Positions 6,814 through 15,508 of a stretch of 64,000 bases of DNA are shown in pieces (positions within the stretch are counted from its first letter, which is position 1; the number at the start of each line of letters is the position of its first letter). The notes beneath the pieces are model-generated. The model saw only the letters and a list, made by a program, of their open reading frames with translations. It made no database searches and was not told the DNA's origin. Origin of the DNA: Methanothrix harundinacea (lineage in GTDB: Archaea; Halobacteriota; Methanosarcinia; Methanotrichales; Methanotrichaceae); assembly GCA_002506535.1 (NCBI GenBank), contig DAXT01000017.1:1-64000 (forward strand), read 5' to 3'. Made by a program: the position numbers and the translations under genes.

Positions 6814-8637
6814 ATGTTCATTACAATGGTCGATTGCATAGTGCCTGATACGAGCGTGGTCATCGACGGCAGAGTATCTGCCAAGGTGGCATCCGGCGAG
6901 TTTCTCGGCAAACGAATTGTAGTACCGGAAGCGGTGGTGGCGGAGCTGGAGGCCCAGGCGAACCACGGCCGCGAGATCGGCATCAAAGGGCTCGAAGAGC
7001 TGAAACGCCTCTCGGAGCTGGCAAAGTCGGGGAAGATCGAGCTGGAGTACGTCGGCGTGAGGCCGGACTTGGACCAGATCAAGCTGGCGGGAGGGGGGGA
7101 GATCGACGCCATGATAAGGGACGTCGCTCTGGACATCGGGGCCTTCTTCATCACCAGCGACTCGATACAGTCGAGGGTCGCCGAGGCGATGGGGATCAAC
7201 GTTGAGTACGTCCGACCCCAGCGGGGCGAGATCAAGCCGATAACCCTGGATAAGTACTTCACCCCCGATACCCTCTCCGTCCACCTCAAAGAGGGCGCCG
7301 TTCCCATGGCAAAGAGGGGGATGGTAGGAGAGTTCAGCCTCGTCAAGATAGGCAACCGAAACCTCAGCGAGCGGGACCTGCGGGATATGTCCAGGGAGAT
7401 CTACGAGAGGGTCAAGTCCGACCCCAAAGCCAACATCGAGATGGAGAAGATAGGAGCCGCCGTCGTCCAGCTCGGCCCCATGAGGATCGCCATCGCGAAG
7501 CCTCCCTTCTCCGACGGCCTGGAGATAACGGCGGTGAGGCCCGTCGCCAAAGTCGATCTGGAGGACTACAGGCACAGCGACGAGCTGAAGACGAGGCTCA
7601 AGGAGGCCCACCGGGGCATAATGATCGCAGGCCCCCCGGGCTCCGGGAAGTCCACCTTCGCCGCGGGGGTCGCCATGTACCTCCAGAAGAGCGACTACAT
7701 CGTCAAGACCCTGGAAGCCCCAAGAGACCTCCAGGTCCCGCCGGAGATCACCCAGTACGGCCCCCTGGAGGGGTCGATGGAGGCCTCTGCCGACCTCCTC
7801 CTTCTGGTAAGGCCGGACTACACCATCTACGATGAGGTGAGGAAGACGAGCGACTTCCAGGTCTTCGCAGATCTGAGGATGGCCGGGGTCGGGATGATCG
7901 GGGTAGTCCACGCCAATAAACCGATCGACGCCCTCCAGAGGCTCATCGGAAGGGTAGACCTGGGGATGATTCCCCAGGTGATCGACACCATCGTCTTCAT
8001 CGAGAAGGGGGAGGTGACGAAGGTGATGGACGTAGAGTTCATGGTGAAGGTCCCTTCGGGGATGATGGAGGCGGACCTGGCTAGGCCCGTCATCGTCGTC
8101 AAGGACTTCGAGACCGGAAAGGCCGAGTACGAGCTCTACACCTACGGCGAAGAGATCGTCATCATGCCCATCTCTCCGGAGGTGAAGAAGCCCGCGTCCT
8201 GGGACCTCGCCTCCCTCCAGGTCGAGAAGGAGATGGCGACCCACCTCAAGGGCCCCTTCGAGGTGGAGATGATCAGCGACTCCTCGGCGGTGGTGAAGGT
8301 CCAGGAGAACGAGGCGGCGAAGATCATAGGAAAGTCGGGAAAGAGGATCGAGCAGATCGAGAAGACCCTGGGTATTCACATAGACGTCCAGACCTTCAAC
8401 GAGAAAGAGGAGCCTCTGGCGCCCCACATCGAGGACACCGGCCGATACCTGGCGATATGGGTCGGCGGAAAGCCCGGCGAGAGGGTCGAGATCTTCGTGG
8501 GAAAAGAGCCGGTATTCACCGCCACCGTAGGCCGCCGGGGCGACATCAGGATGGTGAAGTCCTCAGACCTCGCAAAGCAGATCATGCTTAGGCTGAAGCA
8601 CGGCGAGAAGCTCGAGGCCCGGAAGGTCCGGGATTGA
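6814..8637 (+). CDS. PIN domain, PilT-type ATPase and KH domain protein
   Basis: This 607-residue protein belongs to the archaeal COG1855 family. It has an N-terminal PIN nuclease-like domain with acidic residues in CIVPDTSVVIDGR, ELEAQA and TSDSIQ (residues 1-140). A PilT/VirB11-like ATPase follows, with Walker A GPPGSGKST near residue 272. A KH RNA-binding domain has the GxxG loop in AAKIIGKSGKRIEQIEK near residue 500. The combination suggests an ATP-driven RNA or ribosome processing role, but the function is not established. The start may instead be the ATG at 6826 (MVDCIVPDTS). A TATA-like stretch at about 6792-6800 favours the later start. Confidence 0.9.
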   Translation: MFITMVDCIVPDTSVVIDGRVSAKVASGEFLGKRIVVPEAVVAELEAQANHGREIGIKGLEELKRLSELAKSGKIELEYVGVRPDLDQIKLAGGGEIDAMIRDVALDIGAFFITSDSIQSRVAEAMGINVEYVRPQRGEIKPITLDKYFTPDTLSVHLKEGAVPMAKRGMVGEFSLVKIGNRNLSERDLRDMSREIYERVKSDPKANIEMEKIGAAVVQLGPMRIAIAKPPFSDGLEITAVRPVAKVDLEDYRHSDELKTRLKEAHRGIMIAGPPGSGKSTFAAGVAMYLQKSDYIVKTLEAPRDLQVPPEITQYGPLEGSMEASADLLLLVRPDYTIYDEVRKTSDFQVFADLRMAGVGMIGVVHANKPIDALQRLIGRVDLGMIPQVIDTIVFIEKGEVTKVMDVEFMVKVPSGMMEADLARPVIVVKDFETGKAEYELYTYGEEIVIMPISPEVKKPASWDLASLQVEKEMATHLKGPFEVEMISDSSAVVKVQENEAAKIIGKSGKRIEQIEKTLGIHIDVQTFNEKEEPLAPHIEDTGRYLAIWVGGKPGERVEIFVGKEPVFTATVGRRGDIRMVKSSDLAKQIMLRLKHGEKLEARKVRD

Positions 8638-8686
8638 GGTCCGGCTTTGCAGCCCAAGGAGAAAGAGAGGGAAGAGGGATCGAATC

Positions 8687-9040
8687 GTGGCCCAGGATGA
8701 AGAGACGAAGACGACAGCGGCCGCCGACCTCGCCGGCCGGCCCCTCAAGCTCGCAGAGCTTGTGGACTATCAGACGGGGGCGGTAGTCAGCAGGACCCTC
8801 GTCGACAAGAAGGCAGGTACGGTGACCCTCTTCGCCTTCGACGGGGGGCAGGGGCTTAGCGAGCACACCGCCCCCTTCGACGCCGTGGTGAACGTCATCG
8901 ACGGGGAGGCAGAGATCACCATCTCCGGGGAGGCGATGACCCTTTCGGCAGGCGATATGGTGATAATGCCCGCTGGCGCCCCCCACTCCGTCGCGGCCGT
9001 CGGGCCCTTCAAGATGATGCTGACGATGATCAGGTCGTGA
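8687..9040 (+). CDS. Small cupin domain protein
   Basis: This is a 117-residue single-domain cupin. The first cupin motif is seen as LFAFDGGQGLSEHTAPFDAV and the second as SAGDMVIMPAGAPHSVAA. The metal-binding set is partial: motif 1 has one His and a Glu, and motif 2 has one His. Metal binding is therefore possible but not certain. Such proteins often act as sugar, amino-acid or redox sensors or isomerases; no substrate can be assigned. It starts with GTG 49 bases after the PIN/ATPase gene and probably shares its transcript. Confidence 0.85.
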   Translation: MAQDEETKTTAAADLAGRPLKLAELVDYQTGAVVSRTLVDKKAGTVTLFAFDGGQGLSEHTAPFDAVVNVIDGEAEITISGEAMTLSAGDMVIMPAGAPHSVAAVGPFKMMLTMIRS

Positions 9041-9323
9041 GGACGAAGATTCACCGGCGCGGCGGCGAGCCTCGCCCCCCGCCCCTCCGTGAAGGTTGCG
9101 CCCCCGGGGATCGCAGGTTGCGTCGCCTGGATGGAGTGCGTCCTCGTCGAGGAGATCCTCCGGGAGAGTTTCTCCCTGGTCATAGGGTGGGTCGTCTGCC
9201 TGGTGGGAAACGACGACTTCTTCGGCCCTGGGGGGCGGGATGGACTTTGAGAGGGCGAGGCTGATGTCGATGATCCTGGGGGACGACGGCGCCTTCTACA
9301 CCTGCCCCATCTCCCGGAGGTAG
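9041..9323 (+). pseudogene. Remnant of a flavin reductase-like (FMN split-barrel) gene
   Basis: Directly after the cupin stop, in the same frame, the DNA encodes a coding-like stretch RPSVKVAPPGIAGCVAWMEC followed by VLVEEI and FSLVIGWVVCLVGNDDFFGP. It stops at about 9247. In a second frame from 9240 it continues as MDFERARLMSMILGDDGAFY, then TCPISRR and a stop. The order of these segments resembles the C-terminal half of flavoredoxin/flavin-reductase family proteins. The 5' half is missing and a frameshift sits in the G-run near 9230-9236. The family assignment is by pattern memory and is tentative. Confidence 0.5.
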
Positions 9324-9421
9324 CCTATCGGGGGACTGGGTCAGTTCGAGGAGGCGGTGCCCTTAAACCATCGCCACAGTGCGCTCGACTCCCCCGCTCC
9401 CCCCTCGCCCGCCCCTCCCCA

Positions 9422-9844
9422 TCACTTCCTCCAGCCGACGGTGGCGTCGGGGATGCTGTCGACCTCTGAGAAGTATGGCTTGATATCCAGCAGCGGCGTC
9501 CCATCCAGGGCGTCGAGCCCCCGGACCCGAAGCCTCCCGCCGGAGACCCCGAGAAGCTCGACGATCCCTAGGCCGATGGGGTTTGGCCGGTTCGGCGACC
9601 TCGTCGCGAAGACGCCGTGCTCTTTGCCGTCGTAGGGGGGGAAGGCCTTGAGCATGGATCGATCAGCCCGGTCGAGCCAGTAGAGGAGGAAGAGGTGGGT
9701 GCACCCCTCCACGTCCGAGAGCCCTGGCAGGAACTCCTCGAAGACCTCCACCTCGCATACCTCCTCCGAATGCCTACCCTGGAAGGGGGCCTCGGCCCTG
9801 GTCTTGAAGGGGGAGTGAATTATGCCTATCGGCTTGAGGTTCAT
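9422..9844 (-). CDS. trmO: tRNA (t6A37) N6-methyltransferase, intact copy
   Basis: TrmO (TsaA/UPF0066) uses SAM to methylate t6A at position 37 of some tRNAs. The 140-residue protein is one beta-barrel domain with the family segments IGIIHSPFKTRAEAPFQGRH, the LFLLYWLDRADRSMLKAFPP strand and the RSPNRPNPIGLGIVELL motif. The ATG at 9844 is chosen because it precedes the canonical IGIIHSP start; the frame is open further upstream. A closely similar but broken second copy lies at 10891-11315. A threonylcarbamoyl-AMP synthase gene that would feed its substrate is at 62621. Confidence 0.92.
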   Translation of the reverse strand: MNLKPIGIIHSPFKTRAEAPFQGRHSEEVCEVEVFEEFLPGLSDVEGCTHLFLLYWLDRADRSMLKAFPPYDGKEHGVFATRSPNRPNPIGLGIVELLGVSGGRLRVRGLDALDGTPLLDIKPYFSEVDSIPDATVGWRK

Positions 9845-9982
9845 GGCGAAGGGGTTTGTATCTGGAGGGAAAAAAGGGTAGTGCTCCCTTAAATGATTGA
9901 AATTCTGTGACATAGGTAAGTCAGCAGCTTCAAAAACGACCAGCCGTGGCCTATCAACTCGCATTCCTTAGCTGGGCTGGCG

Positions 9983-10240
9983 CTATCGAAGCCGACCTCT
10001 GACGTTTCCAACTTCGGGCTGAAAAGCGACCTCCTGGATGTGGTCCAGGGCGAACTCGTAAACCCGCTTAACTGAAATGGCTTCTTGGATATGCTGGCCT
10101 TTCGAGACTCCATCTGATAGTCGCAATCTCCAGACGAGCATTTCGTGACATACATACTCCTCGTCCAGCCACCTATCATTCAGTGTAAATATTTGTATGA
10201 CTACCGGCTCTGCGAGCTTCGAGCATAGATATAATGCTTC
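9983..10240 (-). other. Coding-like remnant without a start codon
   Basis: The 446-base gap between trmO and the next gene contains an 85-codon open frame that reads like protein: LNDRWLDEEYVCHEMLVWRL then DGVSKGQHIQEAISVKRVYE and ALDHIQEVAFQPE. It starts after a TAG with no ATG, GTG or TTG before the conserved-looking part. I do not recognise it. It is best regarded as a gene fragment left by a deletion. The rest of the gap shows nothing I can support. Confidence 0.3.
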
Positions 10241-10290
10241 CTATATAGACGATTTAGACGATTTTTTGATGAGGTGGCAGCCAAGAATTC

Positions 10291-10659
10291 TCAGCCGATA
10301 GCAAATGAATGCCTGTATCCTGGACGGCTACTGGGGGGGTGCATGTGGAATGGGTAGTAGTAACTGAATGGGTAATAATAGCGGTAGGCATGATAGTAGC
10401 TGCTTGGGACGTAATAAGTGCGGTAGTGACTGCTTGGGAGGTAATAACCGTAGGGGAAATAAGAGCTGCTGAAATATGGATCAGAGGGAGAGAGCCAATC
10501 GTCCAGGGGATGGGTCCAATGCGGAGATTTCATTGAATGACCCGGATCGCCACGTCCAGAGGTCTGTTCGCGTCCCGGAGACTCCGCGGCTGCAACAGCG
10601 CAGAGCAATCCGATTGCTAATAGAGGGAGTACAGTTCTTGCCCTAATAAATACCACCAA
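10291..10659 (-). CDS. Tyr/Ser/Pro-rich exported protein
   Basis: This 122-residue frame begins with a convincing signal peptide (VFIRARTVLPLLAIGLLCAVAAAES). About 20 charged and polar residues follow, then a low-complexity tail from about residue 57 dominated by Tyr, Ser, Pro and His, with recurring SSYYPFGYYLPSSHY-like units. Such compositions occur in secreted cell-envelope or sheath proteins; no family is recognised. The start is TTG (10659) or GTG (10656). A TATA-like ACTTTATG about 20-25 bases upstream would give a leaderless transcript. The gene sits between the intact and broken trmO copies. Confidence 0.55.
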   Translation of the reverse strand: MVVFIRARTVLPLLAIGLLCAVAAAESPGREQTSGRGDPGHSMKSPHWTHPLDDWLSPSDPYFSSSYFPYGYYLPSSHYRTYYVPSSYYHAYRYYYPFSYYYPFHMHPPSSRPGYRHSFAIG

Positions 10660-10890
10660 TGTATAATAGGGGACATAAAGTATTAAAGCATTTCGATACT
10701 AATAAATACATATAGCCAAGAAGCCGAGATGTTTCGGACTACATAGCAAGCCATTCAACACGCCATTAAAACAATACTCTAATATCAACTTCATGCACTG
10801 TATTAATCTAATTCTGTCGGAATAACTACAAGTTAGAGATTTTTTAAGCGGCCTGCACCCACGACCATCGAGGGCAGACCGCCGAGCCCT

Positions 10891-11315
10891 TCACCTCCTC
10901 CAGCCGACGGTGGCGTTGGGGATGCTGTCGACCTCCGAGAAGTATGGCTTGATGTCCAGGAGCGCCGTCCCCTCCAGGGCGTCGAGCCCCCGGACCCGCA
11001 GCCGCCTGCCGGAGACGTCGAGGAGCCCGACGATCCCCACGCCGATGGGGTTTGGCCGGTTCGGCGACCGGGTGGCTAAGACGCCGTGCTCTTTGCCGTC
11101 GTAGGGGGGGAAGGCCTTGAGCATGGATCTATCGGCCCGGTCGAGCCAGCGGAGGGAGGAAGAGGTGGGTGCACCCCTCCACGTCCGAGAGCCCCGGCAG
11201 GAACTCCTCGAAGACCTCCACCTCGTGAGACCTCCTCCGAATGCCTACCCTGGAAGGGGGCCTCGGCCCTGGTCTTGAAGGGGGAGTGGATCACGCCGAT
11301 CTGTTTGAGGTTCAT
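10891..11315 (-). pseudogene. Frameshifted second copy of trmO
   Basis: This stretch is nearly identical to the intact trmO at 9422-9844 from MNLKQIGVIHSPFKTRAEAP to the C-terminal TVGWRR. Two single-base insertions break it. One is at about 11227, after RHSEEV (GTGAGA where the intact copy has GCATA). The other is near 11153-11160 (CGGAGGGAGG against TAGAGGAGG). The reading frame is restored only for the last 77 codons. Similarity ends close to the start codon, so the duplication covered little more than the coding region. Confidence 0.88.
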
Positions 11316-11436
11316 GGCGAAGAGTTCTGAAGTATAATTATGTTAAAACTTCGCCTCCCACCGACCTTCAGCGCCAGAAGCCTTGTCCAGGCATCCTCAA
11401 ACCTCGAAATACCGACCCTCTCTCGGAGCACTTCTC

Positions 11437-11808
11437 CTACGGCAGCGCCGGCCCGCCCCGGCTGTACGTCACCGCGTCCAGAAAAGCCAGCGCGTCGAAG
11501 TCGGTGAGGCTTTGTGGTGTCAGCGGAAAGTAGGTATGGTTCTTCGCGCTACCCGACCGGATCGGGAGGGCCTCGATCTGCGAAGATGAAAACTCCTCAC
11601 CGGAGGTGGGGATGAAGAGACCCGGCCCCGCCGAAGCGGCGAGGATCGCCTCCTGGGCCCCGAATTCTGGCTCGCCGAAGCCGAGGAGTTCCACCTATGG
11701 GTCGAGGCTGGCGACGACCCGGTCGATGGCGTCGTTGAGGCTGGACGGATCGAGGGAGAACGGGATCGCCTCATTTAGGATCCATTCGTCGAGGGCAGTT
11801 TGAATCAT
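11437..11808 (-). pseudogene. Internally deleted erythromycin-esterase family remnant
   Basis: From ATG 11808 the frame reads DEWILNEAIPFSLDPSSLND and then RVVASLDP. It meets an in-frame TAG at 11695-11697 and continues as VELLGFGEPEFGAQEAILAA. The next codons already resemble the family C-terminus: NHTYFPLTPQSLTDFDALAF then LDAVTYSRG. Erythromycin-esterase family proteins are about 400 residues, so some 300 residues are missing from the middle. The premature stop confirms decay. The assignment is from the N-terminal LLGFGE and C-terminal FDALxFLD patterns. Confidence 0.65.
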
Positions 11809-11844
11809 GGCAGGGGGGGGGTGGGGGGTCAACTCCTCAATTTA

Positions 11845-12471
11845 TTATAATAGCTCATCAGAGCTTATCACCGATATTCCTTTATTTCTCATCTCTGAAA
11901 CGACGGCACCGATGCTTCCCTCCGGCAGATCCACCCCCCGCGTGGCGTCGATTATCACATTGCATTTGAATCCATATCGAAGAGAATCCATGGCTGAATA
12001 ATTAACGCAGTAATCTGTGGCGAGCCCGCATATGAATATCTCTCGTACCTTCAGGGCCTTCAGGTACCCAGCAAGGCCGGTTTCAGTATTTCTGTCGTTT
12101 TCAATGAATGCAGAATATGAATCGACCAGGGGATTCATCCCTTTTCTCAATATCAGACAGAACTTACTTAAATCTAGGTCGTCATGAAATTCAGCTCCCT
12201 TTGTCCCCTGTATGCAATGATCGGGCCAGAGGGTCTGAGCAATTCCGCTAATATTGATCTGATCGTATATATTTTTCCCTGGATTGTTTGAAGCAAAGGA
12301 TACCTGATTTTGAGGATGCCAGTCCTGAGTGGCGACCACGAGATCGAATCTGTCCATAATCCTGTTTATGAGAGGGATTATCGAGTCGCCATCTTTGATC
12401 TGGAGGGCTCCACCCGGACAGAAGTCGTTCTGTACATCCACGACGATGAGAACTCTTCTACCGCCTTTCAT
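11845..12471 (-). CDS. pncA: Nicotinamidase (isochorismatase family)
   Basis: PncA hydrolyses nicotinamide to nicotinate for NAD salvage. The 208-residue protein shows the catalytic Asp in VLIVVDVQNDFCPGGALQI and metal ligands in TQDWHPQNQVSF. The catalytic Lys lies in LRKGMNPLVDSYSAF and the nucleophilic Cys in CGLATDYCVNYSAMDS. All key residues appear intact. Base composition is a little more AT-rich than the neighbouring core genes, and the gene borders the decaying accessory stretch. It is monocistronic, and its NAD-pathway partner nadM lies 30 kb away. Confidence 0.9.
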   Translation of the reverse strand: MKGGRRVLIVVDVQNDFCPGGALQIKDGDSIIPLINRIMDRFDLVVATQDWHPQNQVSFASNNPGKNIYDQINISGIAQTLWPDHCIQGTKGAEFHDDLDLSKFCLILRKGMNPLVDSYSAFIENDRNTETGLAGYLKALKVREIFICGLATDYCVNYSAMDSLRYGFKCNVIIDATRGVDLPEGSIGAVVSEMRNKGISVISSDELL

Positions 12472-12607
12472 GGCATAACCTCCAGGAGATCAGAAATTCG
12501 TTCCGCCGCATAGTCAAAGGTACTCCCCCCCCGCAGACTGCAGAATATCCTATAAAAATTCCCTTGGGCTCCGGATTCCCAGCCGGCCCGGAGCCTCTCT
12601 TCCGACT

Positions 12608-15493
12608 TCACTCGATGAAGATCGCGGGCCGCCCCGGTTCCGCGTTCCTGCTCTTTTTCATCGGGTCGTCGCCGGGCTCGTCCGCCGAGAGGACATTGAC
12701 GGGGCAGCCGAAGGCCCGCTCCAGGTACTTCCGCTCCTGGGAGAGGGTCGCAAACTCGTCTATCTGGAGGGGGTCGGAATTGAGGGCGTGGGCCCCCTTC
12801 ATCAGCCTCTGGGCGTACTTGGGCGCCTCCTTCTTGAAGGGTGCCACCTCGGGAAGGGCCATCGCCGCCTTCATGATGGAGCCGACGTCAAGGCTACCCG
12901 CCTCCTTCTGCTCCAGGGCCGCCTTCAAGACCGCCCTCTTCCACGATGGGGTGGTGAAGAGGGTGACCCTCTCGGGCTTTTTGCTCGTAACCCGGAGGAT
13001 CTCCTCGACGTCGGAGAGGGTCCTCTCCAGGAGGTCCTCGGCCATCTCCGCACCGGGGTCGATTCTGCCGGGGTCGGCGACAGGCCACGTTGCAAGGGAG
13101 ATGTACCCCTCCCTTCCGGCGGCTTCTCTTGGGCCGGCTGCGGTCATCTCCTCCCAGATCTCCTCGCAGACGTGGGGGATGAACGGCGCCATCAGCCTCA
13201 CCCAGACGTCGAGGACGGACCGCAGCCGGTTTTTGCCGCCCCGCCTCTGGTACCACCGCAGGTCGTTGATCATGTGGTAGAAGGCGCTCTGGACCGCCCG
13301 CCGGGTCTGGACCGACTCCAGCGCCTCCGTCGTCTCGAGTATCCTTCTTGTGAGCATGCTCTCCATCCACCGGTCGATCAGCTCCGGATTTGCCGCCTGG
13401 TCGATCTCCGGATCGCTGACGATCTCCCTCGCCAGGTTGTAGAACCGGAGCACCTGCTGCCTCGTCGCCTCGACGCCGTCGTTTCGCCAGTCGGCGTCCT
13501 GGGTGTGCTCGGCGTTCGAGAGGATGTAGAGCCTCGTCACGTCCGCGCCGTTGGCCTCGACGGCCCGCCGGAGGGTGAGAAGCGGCCCCTTGGACTTGGA
13601 CATCTTCTTCCCCTCCAGGGAGACGAAGCCGTTGACCGCCATCGCCCTCGGCCAGAGGGAGGGGGGGTATATGGCGACGTGGTGGTAGAGGAAGAAGAGG
13701 AGGTGGTTTGCGACGAGGTCTTTTCCGGAGGAGCGCAGGTCGACGGGGTACCAGTACTCGAAGTCCGCCCGGATATCCCGGACCGTCTCGACGGGTATCC
13801 CGGTGAGGTCGGCGACCCTGGCGGCGTCTCCGTTCCCGAGGAATATATAGTCGAAGAACTCTGGGACGAGGCGATCGATCGCAAGGCCGGCGTTGACGTA
13901 CTTCGCCAGGATGTAGTAGGACATGTAGATGGTGGAGTCGCCCAAAGATTCGATCAGCCACTCCTTGTCCCAGGGCAGGTTCGTCCCCAGGCCCTTCCTT
14001 CTGGCGCAGGCCTTGTCCTTCAGCCAGTCTATCTTATTCTCAAACTCCGTCCTGATCTCCTCGGGGATGAGCCTCATCCCTCCCAGGCAGTCGAGGACCC
14101 TTCCCTTCCAATCGGGGTCGGAGTAGTTGAGGAACCACTGATCTCTCACCATCTTTACGACGCACCGGGTCCCGCATCGACAGATGACGGGGGTCTCGCT
14201 GAACTCGTAGAAGACCTCGGCGACGTTTCCATCGATCAGGTCTGCCAGGAGCCGGTCTTTGATCTTGGAGACGGCGACCCCGGCGTACTTGCCGGTCCTC
14301 TCCTTCAGGACGCCGTTATGAAACTCCCGCCGGTAGACGAGCTTTGTCGCCTCCTCGGCCCGGGGATCGTTCTGGTCGACGACGCCCAGCTCCTCGGAGA
14401 CCTCGACGGCCGGAAACTCGCCGTAGTCGGGGACCTCGATGAGGGATATGAACTCGATTTTGCGGAGGTCTTCGGTGATCCCGTAGCCGCTGAGGTCTCG
14501 ATCGTATAGGTCTTTCAGCGCCAGGTAGTCGAAGGGGGCATGGGCGGGAACGGACATGACGATACCGCTCCCGTTGTCGGGGTCGACGAAGGAGGCCGGA
14601 AGGACGAGGATACCGTCTTTTGTCAGGGGGTTTTGTACCCGTTTGCCGATGAGGTCGCTTCCCCTCACCTCCCCGATCCTCTCCACAGATCTATCGGTAT
14701 GGATCAGCTTCTCGTACGCCTCCTGGCTGACGATCCAGGTCTCGTCGCCGATCCGAGCGACGGCGTGGACGACATCGGGGTTGACCCAGAGGTTTGTCAC
14801 CCCGAATACCGTCTCAGGCCTGAGGGTGGCGCAGGGGAGGATTCTGTCGCCGAGCCTGAACTTGATGAGAGCGAAGTCGATGATCGTCGCCTCCTCCCCT
14901 TTGAGGATGTCGTGGTCCTCGACGGGGTTCTCGTCGTTGGGACACCACCGGACGGGGTGGCTCCCCTTGGAGACGTACCCGAGATCCCGGAGGATGTAGT
15001 ACTGCCACTCTATGAATTTCTTGTAGGCGGGGTCCGTCGTCGTGAACTCCCGCCTCCAGTCGATGGAGTAGCCGATGGACTCCATCGCCGACCTCGACTC
15101 CTTCCGGAAGTAATCGACGATCGCCTGGGGGGCCGTCAGGGTGGCGAAGACCTCCGGCGGTATGTCGTGGTGCTCCGTATAGACCTTCTCGATCTCTGGA
15201 TCACGATTCTTTACAAGCTCTGAGAGGCCGACGATGGGCGTCCCGGTGACGTGAAACCCCATGGGGAAGAGGACGTTCTCGCCCTTCATCCGCCGAAATC
15301 GGGCGACGACGTCGCCGATGGTGAAGGTTCGCGTGTGGCCGGCGTGGAGGTTTCCGTTGAGATAAGGGTAGGGTATCGTTATAAAGAACTTCATCTCATC
15401 TTTCGGCTCCGCCGAGAAGACGCCCTCCTGCGACCATCTCCGCTGCCACTTCGATTCGATCTTCTGGGCCGAATAATCATCGAGCAAATCCAT
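12608..15493 (-). CDS. leuS: Leucyl-tRNA synthetase
   Basis: LeuRS charges tRNA-Leu. The 961-residue protein has the archaeal/eukaryotic-type layout: HIGH-equivalent NGNLHAGHTRTFTIGD near residue 46, an inserted CP1 editing domain (about residues 165-430), KMSKS in LEGKKMSKSKGPLL near residue 630, then an anticodon-binding domain and a C-terminal tail. No signature looks damaged. It ends in a Pro/Arg-rich tail (EPGRPAIFIE). It starts 15 bases after the dapL stop on the same strand, so both are probably on one transcript. Confidence 0.95.
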   Translation of the reverse strand: MDLLDDYSAQKIESKWQRRWSQEGVFSAEPKDEMKFFITIPYPYLNGNLHAGHTRTFTIGDVVARFRRMKGENVLFPMGFHVTGTPIVGLSELVKNRDPEIEKVYTEHHDIPPEVFATLTAPQAIVDYFRKESRSAMESIGYSIDWRREFTTTDPAYKKFIEWQYYILRDLGYVSKGSHPVRWCPNDENPVEDHDILKGEEATIIDFALIKFRLGDRILPCATLRPETVFGVTNLWVNPDVVHAVARIGDETWIVSQEAYEKLIHTDRSVERIGEVRGSDLIGKRVQNPLTKDGILVLPASFVDPDNGSGIVMSVPAHAPFDYLALKDLYDRDLSGYGITEDLRKIEFISLIEVPDYGEFPAVEVSEELGVVDQNDPRAEEATKLVYRREFHNGVLKERTGKYAGVAVSKIKDRLLADLIDGNVAEVFYEFSETPVICRCGTRCVVKMVRDQWFLNYSDPDWKGRVLDCLGGMRLIPEEIRTEFENKIDWLKDKACARRKGLGTNLPWDKEWLIESLGDSTIYMSYYILAKYVNAGLAIDRLVPEFFDYIFLGNGDAARVADLTGIPVETVRDIRADFEYWYPVDLRSSGKDLVANHLLFFLYHHVAIYPPSLWPRAMAVNGFVSLEGKKMSKSKGPLLTLRRAVEANGADVTRLYILSNAEHTQDADWRNDGVEATRQQVLRFYNLAREIVSDPEIDQAANPELIDRWMESMLTRRILETTEALESVQTRRAVQSAFYHMINDLRWYQRRGGKNRLRSVLDVWVRLMAPFIPHVCEEIWEEMTAAGPREAAGREGYISLATWPVADPGRIDPGAEMAEDLLERTLSDVEEILRVTSKKPERVTLFTTPSWKRAVLKAALEQKEAGSLDVGSIMKAAMALPEVAPFKKEAPKYAQRLMKGAHALNSDPLQIDEFATLSQERKYLERAFGCPVNVLSADEPGDDPMKKSRNAEPGRPAIFIE

Positions 15494-15508
15494 ATCCTCC
15501 TTCTCCCG

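Noticed and set aside
6655..8427. A 590-codon open frame on the minus strand opposite the PIN/ATPase/KH gene.
   Set aside because: It is a mirror of the high-GC sense gene, rich in Asp, Gly, Leu, Val and His, with no domains, start signal or family resemblance. Similar long antisense frames lie opposite leuS (12788-14509), pycA (36366-38156) and the second ACH-GNAT gene (54880-56412).
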